Shown: positions 1-7,607 of the stretch, piece by piece
How positions within the stretch are numbered: position 1 is the stretch's first letter
Layout of the letters: each line of letters opens with the position of its first letter
Assembly: GCA_000492175.2 (NCBI GenBank)
Contig: CP097573.1
Span: 2,852,001-2,916,000, forward strand
Reading direction: 5' to 3'
Source of the DNA: Firmicutes bacterium ASF500
Lineage (GTDB): Bacteria; Bacillota; Clostridia; Oscillospirales; Oscillospiraceae
DNA length: 64,000 bases
Translations under genes and position numbers: made by a program
The notes under the pieces: generated by a model
Databases searched by the model: none
Told to the model about the DNA's origin: nothing
Seen by the model: only the letters and a program-made list of their open reading frames with translations

Positions 1-155
1 CCCATCATGCCCAGCTTGGCCATCTTCTCCACGGTCTCCATGGGGAAGCGCTCCTCCTCGTCGATCTCCTCGGCCAAAGGCTTGACCTCGGTCTCGGCGA
101 ACTCGCGGTACATCTTGCGGACCATCTCTTGCTCTTTAGACAGGTGAAAATCCAT
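1..155 (-). CDS. acyl-CoA dehydrogenase, N-terminal part (gene runs off the left edge)
   Basis: The first 51 or so codons of a minus-strand gene are visible. The peptide begins MDFHLSKEQEMVRKMYREFA and continues with an acidic helix ending KLGMMG, which is the all-alpha N-terminal domain of short-chain (butyryl-CoA type) acyl-CoA dehydrogenases. AGGAGG lies 8 bases before the ATG at 155. With the 3-hydroxybutyryl-CoA dehydrogenase 2 kb away, a role in crotonyl-CoA to butyryl-CoA reduction is likely, but the catalytic glutamate and FAD site lie outside the window, so the substrate is inferred. A long leader (about 150 bases) with an intrinsic-terminator-like hairpin precedes it. Confidence 0.85.
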   Translation of the reverse strand, partial: MDFHLSKEQEMVRKMYREFAETEVKPLAEEIDEEERFPMETVEKMAKLGMM

Positions 156-233
156 TTTGCAGTCCTCCTACTTTGTAATTCCCGGTCCTGACCGGTTTTG
201 ATTGTTTGTTAGAAATTTAACAATCCAAAACCG

Positions 234-269
234 AAAAAAGAGCAACACGGGGATCTCCCCCGCCGTTGC
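234..269 (-). terminator. hairpin plus U-tract in the leader of the acyl-CoA dehydrogenase gene (possible attenuator)
   Basis: On the minus strand GCAAC-G-GCGGGG pairs with CCCCGTGTTGC around a GAGAT loop and is followed by TCTTTTTT. It lies downstream of the promoter at 313-341 and upstream of the ATG at 155. A second hairpin (arms near 193-206 and 219-232) follows. This could be an attenuator or an early terminator; no known riboswitch class was recognised. Confidence 0.5.
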
Positions 270-312
270 GGCACTTATCAGGGCCAGCATATGGGATGCC
301 TTAACCATAGAA

Positions 313-341
313 ATTATATCGGTTTTTCCCCCCAGGCGCAA
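313..341 (-). promoter_or_regulatory. sigma-A promoter of the acyl-CoA dehydrogenase gene
   Basis: Reading the minus strand, TTGCGC (336-341) and TATAAT (313-318) are separated by 17 bases. Transcription would start near 306, giving a leader of about 150 bases. Confidence 0.75.
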
Positions 342-436
342 GAGGGACATCCCTGGCAAAATAGACATTTTTTATCTTTTAATTTTGTACAAAAAAACGA
401 AAAGGAAAAAGCAGACTCTTTTTTTCATCAGAAGGG

Positions 437-467
437 TTGACTGTAAAGCCCCTTGATAGTGTAAATT
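437..467 (+). promoter_or_regulatory. MerR-type promoter of the MerR-RDD gene
   Basis: TTGACT (437-442) and TAAATT (462-467) are 19 bases apart, the over-long spacing typical of promoters activated by MerR-family proteins. An imperfect dyad (ACTGTAAAG...TTGATAGTGT) fills the spacer. Autoregulation is inferred. Confidence 0.6.
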
Positions 468-509
468 AGTGGCAGGAACACACAAAAAGAGGAGAGGAGG
501 CGCGTCTGT

Positions 510-2009
510 ATGACCATAAAGGAGGCGGAAATCCGCACAGGACTGGCCCGGGCCAACATCCGTTACTACGAGGCGCAGGGCTTTTTCACTCCGGCGCGGG
601 GGGAGAACGGTTATCGGGACTACAGCGAGGAGAACATCGAAACCCTGTTAAAGGTGAAGCTTCTGCGTCAGCTGGGCTTCTCCCTGGAGGAGATCAGCGC
701 CATTCAGCGGGGGGAGCGGCCCCTGGAGCCCGCCCTGGCGGAGCGGGAGGCCGGCCTGGAGCAGGAGCGCCGGGAGCTGGACCAGGCCATCACGCTGTGC
801 CGGGACATGCGGGCCGACGGTGTGGACTTCTACACCCTGGACGCCCGGCGGTACCTGGACCGGCTGGCCCGGGAGGAGGCGGTGCTGGAGCGGGACCGGG
901 ACCCGGTACGCGTCTTCCCCTGGCGGCGGTTCTTTGCCCGGGACCTGGACCTGACCATTTACACCACTCTGGTGACTGTGATCCTCCAGCTCACCGCCCG
1001 CATGAATTTTGCCCGCACCGGCACCCTGCTGCCCTCGCTGCTGGGACTGTTCCTGATGACGGGCGGAGAAATTCTCATGCTCCACTTCTGGGGGACCACC
1101 CCAGGCAAGGCCCTGCTGGGCTTAAAAATCCTCCGGGAGGACGGCACTCCCCTCAGCCTGGGGGAAGCCGCCCAGCGCACCCTGCTGGTGATGGCGTTCT
1201 TCGGCGGCAGCCTGCTCCTGGCCCACGTCCCCGTCCCACTGTGCGCCTTTATCAGCCTGGGCATGAATTTCTGGGCCTGCCGGCAGGCATACCACGAAAA
1301 GCCTCTGTTCTGGGAGGGGAGCGACCAGATCTATCTGGATGGAAGCACCCGGGAGACCGCCTTCTGGGACAGGAGAAACGGCTGGCTCCGGATTGCGGGC
1401 TATCTGGCCTCGTGGGCCGTCTGCATTGGCCTGATCGTGGGAGGCCACTGGCTGGCCTCCATGCCGCCCCACCGGGGCCCGGTGCTGACGGCGGGGGAGT
1501 TTGTGGAGAACTACAACCGGTATATGGAATTTTCCCATGGCAGAGAAAACCTGACCTACCGGCTGACAGACAACGGGACCTTTGAGGAAATTCCCCAGGA
1601 CAGCAACGCCTATGTGGTCCATATCTTTGGCGAGTCCCCGGTACCCCAGACCTCTTTCCAGTTTACAGAGGAGGGTGGCATCCTCACTGAGGTTACGCTG
1701 GTCCGCTCCTACGACAGCGGCGGGCCCATCACCAAGGGACAGACCTATGGTGTGGGCATCCCCTATGAGGAGATAGCCGTGGCCGCCCGGTGCTTTCTCT
1801 GGAAGCCCCTGGGCAATGACGGGGCGGCGGAGCTGTATCAGGAGCTGTTGGAGCGGGGCGGAACCCTCTGCTGGGACCGGGACGGCTTCATCATCGACAG
1901 TCAGGCCAGGTTCTCCGGCTACTCCTTCTTTGGCAGCGACGCCCTCTTCGCCGAGGAGGGACAGAAGCAGTCCTATTTTGTGGAATGCACCATGAAGCGG
2001 GCAGAATAG
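510..2009 (+). CDS. MerR-family regulator fused to an RDD membrane domain
   Basis: Residues 1-70 form a MerR winged helix (TGLARANIRYYEAQGF, then GYRDYSEENIETL) followed by a coiled-coil dimerisation helix to about residue 100. From about residue 138 to 285 an RDD domain follows (RDLDLTIYTTL, then WGTTPGKALLGLKI...DG), with several hydrophobic helices, another membrane helix at about 295-315 and a likely extracytoplasmic C-terminal domain to residue 499. The RDD family is found in membrane proteins of mostly unknown or transport function. A membrane-anchored one-component regulator is inferred. GAGGAGAGGAGG precedes the ATG. It sits between two butyrate-pathway genes; the target genes and ligand are unknown. 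Confidence 0.85.
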   Translation: MTIKEAEIRTGLARANIRYYEAQGFFTPARGENGYRDYSEENIETLLKVKLLRQLGFSLEEISAIQRGERPLEPALAEREAGLEQERRELDQAITLCRDMRADGVDFYTLDARRYLDRLAREEAVLERDRDPVRVFPWRRFFARDLDLTIYTTLVTVILQLTARMNFARTGTLLPSLLGLFLMTGGEILMLHFWGTTPGKALLGLKILREDGTPLSLGEAAQRTLLVMAFFGGSLLLAHVPVPLCAFISLGMNFWACRQAYHEKPLFWEGSDQIYLDGSTRETAFWDRRNGWLRIAGYLASWAVCIGLIVGGHWLASMPPHRGPVLTAGEFVENYNRYMEFSHGRENLTYRLTDNGTFEEIPQDSNAYVVHIFGESPVPQTSFQFTEEGGILTEVTLVRSYDSGGPITKGQTYGVGIPYEEIAVAARCFLWKPLGNDGAAELYQELLERGGTLCWDRDGFIIDSQARFSGYSFFGSDALFAEEGQKQSYFVECTMKRAE

Positions 2010-2010
2010 C

Positions 2011-2044
2011 AAAAATCCCGTCTCCGGTTGGAGACGGGATTTTT
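2011..2044. terminator. bidirectional terminator between the MerR-RDD gene and hbd
   Basis: A perfect 15-bp inverted repeat (AAAAATCCCGTCTCC and its complement, GGTT loop) carries A and T runs on both sides, so it can stop both convergent genes. Confidence 0.92.
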
Positions 2045-2052
2045 GATAAGCG

Positions 2053-2889
2053 TTACTTGCTGTAGTCGTAGAAGCCCTTGCCGGTCTTGCGGCCCAGCAG
2101 GCCGCCCCGGACCATCTTGCGGATGAGCAGGGAGCAGCGGTACTTGGGATCGCCGGTCTCATTGTACAGGGTGTCCATGATAGCCTGGCACACGTCCAGA
2201 CCCACCAGGTCGCCCAGAGCCAGGGGGCCCATGGGGTGGTTGGCGCCCAGCTTCATGGCGGTGTCGATGCCCTCGGCGGAGGCCACGCCGGTGTACAGCA
2301 GGTCGGCGGCCTCGTTAATCATGGGGATGAGAATCTTGTTGACCACGAACCCGGGGGCCTCGGCCACCTCGACGGGCTCCTTGCCGATCTCCTTGGACAG
2401 GTTGAAGATAAAGTCGAAGGTCTCCTGGTCGGTGTTGGCCCCGCGGATGACCTCAACCAGCTTCATGTTGGGCACGGGGTTGAAGAAGTGCATCCCGATC
2501 ACGGGGTGCTTCAGGCCCAGGGCCATCTCGGTGATGGACAGGGAGGAGGTGTTGGAGGCGAAGACGGTGCCCTCCTTGCACATGGCGTCCAGCTCGCCCA
2601 GCAGTTCCTTCTTGGTGGCCATGTCCTCTTTCACGCACTCGATAATCAGATCGGCGGCGGCGGCGGCGGACTTCTCCTCCACCAGCACGTGGGACATCAG
2701 CTCGTCCTTGGCGGCCTGGTCCATCTTGCCCTTGTCCACCCGCTTCTGGAGGGATTTGTCCAGATTGTCCTTGTGCCGCTGGGCGGAAGCCACGCTGCTG
2801 GCGTACATCAGGGCGGTGTGGCCCTTGGCCGCGAAGACCTGGGCAATGCCGCTGCCCATGGTGCCGGCGCCGAAAATCGCTACTTTCAT
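2053..2889 (-). CDS. hbd: 3-hydroxybutyryl-CoA dehydrogenase
   Basis: The 278-residue product starts [20 protein letters not shown], the NAD(P)-binding Rossmann motif GxGxMGxG of the family, and has the conserved [17 protein letters not shown] segment with the catalytic histidine and the C-terminal helical domain ([15 protein letters not shown]). Length matches the clostridial Hbd family (about 280). It reduces acetoacetyl-CoA to 3-hydroxybutyryl-CoA in butyrate formation or works in reverse in fatty-acid oxidation. The start at 2889 is chosen because AGGAGG lies just upstream and the NAD motif begins there; a longer frame extends to 3000 without support. It has its own promoter and a shared terminator. 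Confidence 0.95.
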   Translation of the reverse strand: MKVAIFGAGTMGSGIAQVFAAKGHTALMYASSVASAQRHKDNLDKSLQKRVDKGKMDQAAKDELMSHVLVEEKSAAAAADLIIECVKEDMATKKELLGELDAMCKEGTVFASNTSSLSITEMALGLKHPVIGMHFFNPVPNMKLVEVIRGANTDQETFDFIFNLSKEIGKEPVEVAEAPGFVVNKILIPMINEAADLLYTGVASAEGIDTAMKLGANHPMGPLALGDLVGLDVCQAIMDTLYNETGDPKYRCSLLIRKMVRGGLLGRKTGKGFYDYSK

Positions 2890-2971
2890 ATTGTGTGTCC
2901 TCCTAAAAATTAGTATTGCCGGACGCTCCGGCGGGATTGGCCGGTGTCCCGGCCCCGCTCTCTTGCACATT

Positions 2972-3000
2972 AGTATAACTGGTTTTCTCCAAAAGCGCAA
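2972..3000 (-). promoter_or_regulatory. promoter of hbd
   Basis: Minus strand TTGCGC (2995-3000), 17-base spacer, TATACT (2972-2977). The start site would be about 75 bases before the ATG. Confidence 0.7.
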
Positions 3001-3027
3001 GAGGGGGCGGGGAATTTTTTGGAGGAG

Positions 3028-4569
3028 CTAATCCTCAAACAGCTCGGCCAGCTCCGCCGTCTCGGCGGCGGTGAGGTAGGCGGCCCCGGTGATTGTGCCG
3101 CCGGCGTCCCGGAGGATTTTCACGTTCACCGTTCCCGCCGGGTTCTGGTTCAGGGTATAGACCGACTTGTTTGGCCGCTGGTCCAGGAAGATATTCACCA
3201 GCTGGCCCTGATAGTAATAGTCCTTGCCGTCCATGGTCACCCCCACCGACTGGTACTCCGCGATCTGCTTGGCCTCCTGCTCCTTCTCCCACTCCTCGTC
3301 CCATTTATCTACCCAATCCCAATCCCAATCATCGTCTTTTTTGTCCGTCTTGTCTGGCTGGCTGCTGTTGGGGGCTGAATCTTGTTTTTCCTCGTTTCTA
3401 GAGGGAAAGTCCTCTCCGTCAGAAAACGCGGCCCGTTCCAGGCTTCCATAGCTCCGCCGCGCTCCCTCCTGCTCGTAGGGGAAGTACAGGTCGACGGTCA
3501 GCTCGTTCTGGTCGTTGTCGGTGTGGGCCCAGAGGGTGTAGCAGTCGATCCGCTTCCCGGCGTCGCATTTCTCCTCGTTGGGAATCAGGGAGGTAATCCG
3601 CCAGCCGGCTTCGGGCTCCATCGTTTCATTCAGCCATTTCAGGGACTGAAAGTAGATGGGCATAGGCAGCTCCTCGGCGCTGCTTGAGTCGTAATAAAAG
3701 GTCTCGTTGTGGTCCAGCTGCCACATGGAAGCAGGGCCGTCCGCCTTGCCCCACGCAAAATCCGGGTTGACGGTGTACACGTCCAGCCCGCCGGGGGCCA
3801 GCAGGGCCAGGTGATTGTCCCAATAGGCCTCGTACTCGCTGTAAGCGCCCACAGGGCCGTCGGGGGGCGCTTTGCCGTAGCGGGCATCCCCCTCCACCGG
3901 CCACTCCCAGGCCATGAACTCCCCGTCGAAGCGGATTACCCCCGCCTGACCGTCAAGCTGGCCGTTTTCCTGGCCGTTGAAGGTGTACAGCAGACGGAAT
4001 AATCCATCATCGCCCCGGAAGGTGACCACCTGGGGGACGCCGGCGTGGCAGGAGCGCTGGAATATCGCGTGGGGCACCTCCCCGGTCTCCTTGTCCATGA
4101 TGCCCAAAATCAGGGTGTTCTCCAGGTGGTCCTCCACAAAGACCGCCCCCAGAACCCAGCCGTCCTTCTGTACATAGTCCATCAGCTGGGCGGTGGGGGT
4201 CTGGAACTTGTAGCCGTTCACCCGCTCCGCGGTCCGGAACAGGGTCTCCAGCAGCTTCAGCTCTTCCCCGCTCAGGTTCGGGTCTTTCCGCAAGTAGGTG
4301 ACCCAGGCGGACTCGTGCTCCGTCAGGTCCAGAGAGACATCGGGCGTCTGGGAATTGTTCAGCCGGTCGGGGGTGCTCTCGTTTACCTCAGCCACCTGAC
4401 AGGACACCAGATTGCCGCAGAAGATACACATCGCAAAGACCAGGGCCAGAAACAGCGCCGGGGGCCGCTTCTTGGGCCCGGAGAAGATATTTTTCAGTCT
4501 CAGCTCCACCTCCCTCGCCGAGCCGGACAAAGGGGTGGAAAAGGGTGTGCGGGGAATTTTGTTGTTCAT
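3028..4569 (-). CDS. membrane-anchored M56/BlaR1-type sensor-domain protein, paralog 3
   Basis: The 513-residue protein begins with a block shared almost word for word with the next two genes: PRTPFSTPLSGSAREVELRL, then NIFSGPKKRPPALFLALVFA and a hydrophobic helix ending GNLVSC. In clostridial BlaR1-like M56 proteases this kind of block follows the HExxH peptidase domain and holds the last membrane helix. No peptidase domain is present here. LVSC also fits a lipobox, so the protein may be a lipoprotein or a membrane-anchored extracellular domain. The C-terminus (GKDYYYQGQLVNIFLDQRP...YTLNQNPAGTVNVKILRD) resembles C-terminal domains seen in such proteases. A low-complexity Asp/Glu/Lys-rich linker lies near residues 410-450. 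It follows the paralog upstream by 19 bases. Function as a sensor is inferred. Confidence 0.75.
   Translation of the reverse strand: MNNKIPRTPFSTPLSGSAREVELRLKNIFSGPKKRPPALFLALVFAMCIFCGNLVSCQVAEVNESTPDRLNNSQTPDVSLDLTEHESAWVTYLRKDPNLSGEELKLLETLFRTAERVNGYKFQTPTAQLMDYVQKDGWVLGAVFVEDHLENTLILGIMDKETGEVPHAIFQRSCHAGVPQVVTFRGDDGLFRLLYTFNGQENGQLDGQAGVIRFDGEFMAWEWPVEGDARYGKAPPDGPVGAYSEYEAYWDNHLALLAPGGLDVYTVNPDFAWGKADGPASMWQLDHNETFYYDSSSAEELPMPIYFQSLKWLNETMEPEAGWRITSLIPNEEKCDAGKRIDCYTLWAHTDNDQNELTVDLYFPYEQEGARRSYGSLERAAFSDGEDFPSRNEEKQDSAPNSSQPDKTDKKDDDWDWDWVDKWDEEWEKEQEAKQIAEYQSVGVTMDGKDYYYQGQLVNIFLDQRPNKSVYTLNQNPAGTVNVKILRDAGGTITGAAYLTAAETAELAELFED
4391..4566 (-). repeat. direct repeat copy 3 (5' end of paralog 3)
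   Basis: About 170 bp encoding the shared N-terminal membrane block. It is nearly identical in DNA to the stretches at 5530-5707 and 7331-7504, while the downstream parts of the three genes do not match, which indicates recent duplication or gene conversion of this end only. Confidence 0.85.
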
Positions 4570-4588
4570 AAATGTGCTCCTTTCTGTT

Positions 4589-5710
4589 TCACACAAAGCT
4601 GTCCATCTGTACCGCCGGGCCCAGCTTACACACGCCGTCCTCAAAGATCACGGGGAATCTGACGCTGGCCAGATATTCCAGGGTCATGCAGGAGAAATCC
4701 AGCTCCAGGTCACAGAAAATCTGGCCGTCTTTTTCCTCAAACCGAACCTGATTGCCCACCTCCACGGTCCCCTTGAAGGGCTCCACCAGCTGGGTCAGGT
4801 CCACGTCCAGCTCCTTTTCTCCGCTGACGAGCCGGGCGGTTTTCCCGTCGGGGCTGACGGTAATCTCCAGGGGGAGAGAAGAGTAATCCGGGGTGATATA
4901 GCACATATTGAAATAATCCAGATCAATCACATACAGGCTTTCCACATAGCACCCGGTCCCACTGCCCCAGGCCAGAGCGAGGGCCGCCTCGGGATCGGTA
5001 TCGCCGTCTTCGCCGTCGAGGTCGCCGGCATAGAACAGCGGGGCGGAGCCGTAATGGGCGTTTGTATACCAGGCGAGGTCGCCGTAGTAGGCGAAGCTGC
5101 CCCGGCGCATCACAATGCCTCTCTTCTCCAGGGCGTACAGGTCGGGGCTGGCTCCCGGCTCGATGTCGGGCATACTGCTTGGGACCACCACAAAGTAGAT
5201 GGTAACGTCCTCTGCCTCGTCATAGGCTACCGGCAGGAGCATATCGTGCCAGTAGTCCTGCCGTCTGGCCCGGTGGGGGGCCACCGCCTGACGGGGCAGC
5301 TGCTCCGCCACGTCAGGCGGGATATCCTCCAGCAGGGCGGTCTCCTCCCGGGTAAACCCGGCGTAGGGCTCGTCCACCAGACAGTCCGGGACGATGCTGT
5401 TTTTCAGCTCCACCGGGGCCCAGGCCTGAGACGGCCCCGCTTCAATCCGGTTTACATTTTCCTCTGGCTGAGAGGCCGCAGGAGGCTCGGAGCCGCTGGC
5501 GGCGGGCTCGGGCGTCTCCCGCTCCGCCTCGGCCACCTGACAGGACACCAGATTGCCGCAGAAGATACACATCGCAAAGACCAGGGCCAAAAACAGCGCC
5601 GGGGGCCGCTTCTTGGGCCCGGAGAAGATGTTTTTTAAGCGCAGCTCCGTCTCCTTGGCCGAGCTGGACAGGGGCGTGGAAAAGGGTGTGCGGGGAATTT
5701 TCTCTTTCAT
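4589..5710 (-). CDS. membrane-anchored M56/BlaR1-type sensor-domain protein, paralog 2
   Basis: The 373-residue product has the same N-terminal block (KIPRTPFSTPLSSSAKETEL, KNIFSGPKKRPPALFLALVF, helix ending LVSC). The rest is unrelated in sequence to its two neighbours: an acidic extracellular region with GDLDGEDGDTDPEAALALAW and a small beta-rich C-terminus. The start at 5710 is set by alignment to the paralogs and an AAAGGAAATCGCT site. It lies 20 bases after paralog 1 and 19 before paralog 3, so all three are probably one transcript. No enzymatic motif was recognised. Confidence 0.75.
   Translation of the reverse strand: MKEKIPRTPFSTPLSSSAKETELRLKNIFSGPKKRPPALFLALVFAMCIFCGNLVSCQVAEAERETPEPAASGSEPPAASQPEENVNRIEAGPSQAWAPVELKNSIVPDCLVDEPYAGFTREETALLEDIPPDVAEQLPRQAVAPHRARRQDYWHDMLLPVAYDEAEDVTIYFVVVPSSMPDIEPGASPDLYALEKRGIVMRRGSFAYYGDLAWYTNAHYGSAPLFYAGDLDGEDGDTDPEAALALAWGSGTGCYVESLYVIDLDYFNMCYITPDYSSLPLEITVSPDGKTARLVSGEKELDVDLTQLVEPFKGTVEVGNQVRFEEKDGQIFCDLELDFSCMTLEYLASVRFPVIFEDGVCKLGPAVQMDSFV
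5530..5707 (-). repeat. direct repeat copy 2 (5' end of paralog 2)
   Basis: Second copy of the 170-bp segment; it differs from the other copies by scattered substitutions, for example TTTTTTAAG where the others have TTTTTCAG-type sequence on the plus strand. Confidence 0.85.
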
Positions 5711-5730
5711 AGCGATTTCCTTTCTGTCTG

Positions 5731-7509
5731 TCAATCATCGGTGAAAAATCCGATCTCCGCCTCCAGGTTGTACAGGTCCCAACATCCCAGAGTTTCGCCG
5801 CCAGCCAGGTCGGGCCGGGGGAGGCACCAGTCCCAGAGTGCTTGCGCTCCGTACAGCTCGGTGCCTGGCTTGTCGCCCTTGGCGTCGGGGGAGTAGAGGA
5901 TAAACCGCGCGCCGGGCTCCAGGGCATTTCCTTCCCCGTCGGTGAAGCCGTTGGGCTGGCTGGAGATTTTGTGGAAGCCGCCCTCGTCCCACTCCTTGCC
6001 TACAGGGTATTTGGTGTCCAGTACCAGTTCCTCCAGGGTGAGGGACCAGGAGTGTTCGGTGAGCTGGACGAAGCCCCCCAGCTTTCCGTGGAACTGGCAG
6101 ACATACTGGATGGGGCCGTCGGAGTCGTGGTAGTCCGCCGTGAAGGTGCCGTCTGGGTTCAGGTCCAGGCCGGTACACCAGGCCCCCGCCCCGCTGAGGA
6201 AGATCATCTCCAGGGGCTGGTCAAAGGGCAGGATGTCCGGCTCCCCCAAGGGTGCGGGCGCGGGGTAAGCGGCGGTCATGGCCGCCTGGAAGTCCCGCAG
6301 GTTTTCCTCCAGGGACTTGTCCGGGTCCTGGGTGAAGATTTCCGGGTATGCGTCCAGCCAGGGGAGCGTCAGCTCCGGTTCCTCCGCCACCAGCTCCCCG
6401 TCCACGACGGACAGCCGCCAGCAGTGATCGTACAACTCGTTGAGCTCCTCCGCGTAGGCGGCGATGGCCTCCGGGTCGAAGCCCTTATGGAAAGGGGCGT
6501 TGAAGTTCAGGTCAAAGCTGACGCTGTTGGACTTGATGACCTCCTCATACTCTCCGGAGAAATCGCCGATGTGGTAGCTGTAGGAGTAGGACCCCGGGTA
6601 GTCGCTGTAGTCATAGTAGCGCAGGATGTGGTCCGGCCCGCCGGTGTAGCTGTAGACGCAGACCCCCGGCTGTTCCCAGCCGATAAGCTCTCCATCCTCA
6701 TAGAACCGCACCTCGTCCCGACCGTACTCATTCTCCAGGCGGGCCTCCTCCGGGATGCCGTTCTGGTTCAGGTCGAAGCTCAGCTCTGAGGCGGGCAGAT
6801 ATTCGGGCTCCTTTTGCTCCGGCGGAGACATGCTCCCGGGCCAGGCGATGAACCACGTGCCGTCCTCCTCCCGGCTGTCATCCGTGCCGAGGGCCAGCCT
6901 CCCCACTGAGACAGGCTCACCCTGGTCCAGATAGCCGCCCAGATACTCCCATTGGCTGACCTGGAGCTGTCCGTCCTCCAGGGACAGAGTATAGTCATAT
7001 TCCCTCCGATCCCACAGGAAGTACAGCTGTCCGGCAGCGTAGTCGTACACCTCAATGTGGTCGTCTATGATCCCGGAGCCGAAGCTGACCGTGGCGCAGA
7101 GCTCCCGTTTGCCGTCGCCGTTGAGGTCGCAGAGGAACACGTTCCAGACCGGCATCCCGCCAATCAGGGCGGTTTCCCCTGTCTCGTCCCCGGCGGTGAC
7201 GCCGTAGGGCGTCCAACGGAAGGTGACGCCGGGATATTCCTCCATCTGGAGCTCGACGCCCTCGTCCCAGGGCATTTCCCCGGTGCTGGAATAGTCCACC
7301 CACGCCTCCGCCTTCGGGGCTGCCCCCTTCACCTGGCAGGACACCAGATTTCCGCAGAAGAGACACATGGCAAAGACCAGCGCCAAAAACAGCGCCGGGG
7401 GCCGCTTCTTGGGCCCGGAGAAGATATTTTTCAGGCGCAGCTCCACCTCCCTCGCCGACCCGGACAGGGGCGTGGAAAAAGGCGTGCGGGGCATATTGTT
7501 CTTGTTCAT
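5731..7509 (-). CDS. membrane-anchored M56/BlaR1-type sensor-domain protein, paralog 1
   Basis: The 592-residue protein starts MNKNNMPRTPFSTPLSGSAR and carries the shared membrane block ending LVSC. The long extracellular part has Asp-rich calcium-loop-like repeats (CDLNGDGKREL, FDLNQNGIPEEARL) and further beta-rich sequence. It is the first gene after the M56 protease, whose reading frame stops 95 bases upstream; the two together would make one conventional BlaR1-like protein (see the finding on the split gene). Start chosen for AAAGGATGTGCCTCC before ATG. Confidence 0.78.
   Translation of the reverse strand: MNKNNMPRTPFSTPLSGSAREVELRLKNIFSGPKKRPPALFLALVFAMCLFCGNLVSCQVKGAAPKAEAWVDYSSTGEMPWDEGVELQMEEYPGVTFRWTPYGVTAGDETGETALIGGMPVWNVFLCDLNGDGKRELCATVSFGSGIIDDHIEVYDYAAGQLYFLWDRREYDYTLSLEDGQLQVSQWEYLGGYLDQGEPVSVGRLALGTDDSREEDGTWFIAWPGSMSPPEQKEPEYLPASELSFDLNQNGIPEEARLENEYGRDEVRFYEDGELIGWEQPGVCVYSYTGGPDHILRYYDYSDYPGSYSYSYHIGDFSGEYEEVIKSNSVSFDLNFNAPFHKGFDPEAIAAYAEELNELYDHCWRLSVVDGELVAEEPELTLPWLDAYPEIFTQDPDKSLEENLRDFQAAMTAAYPAPAPLGEPDILPFDQPLEMIFLSGAGAWCTGLDLNPDGTFTADYHDSDGPIQYVCQFHGKLGGFVQLTEHSWSLTLEELVLDTKYPVGKEWDEGGFHKISSQPNGFTDGEGNALEPGARFILYSPDAKGDKPGTELYGAQALWDWCLPRPDLAGGETLGCWDLYNLEAEIGFFTDD
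7331..7504 (-). repeat. direct repeat copy 1 (5' end of paralog 1)
   Basis: Third copy of the 170-bp segment, nearest to the M56 gene and therefore perhaps the ancestral C-terminal part of that gene. Confidence 0.85.
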
Positions 7510-7532
7510 GGAGGCACATCCTTTCTAAATGG

Positions 7533-7607
7533 CTCCCTCTCTGAGGGAGCTGTCGCCGCCGCAGGCGGTGACTGAGGGAGTTTTCCGCCGGGGTCGTCGC
7601 GCCCTAC
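7533..7607. repeat. palindromic repeat plus half GTAGGG element, providing the stop codon of the M56 gene
   Basis: CTCCCTCTCTGAGGGAG and CGCCGCCGCAGGCGG hairpins followed by ACTGAGGGAG (7533-7580) adjoin GCCGGGGTCGTCGCGCCCTAC (ending 7607), the same 20-base end seen at 17937, 44029 and 47419. The TAG stop of the M56 gene (7604-7606) lies inside this end. Confidence 0.8.
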
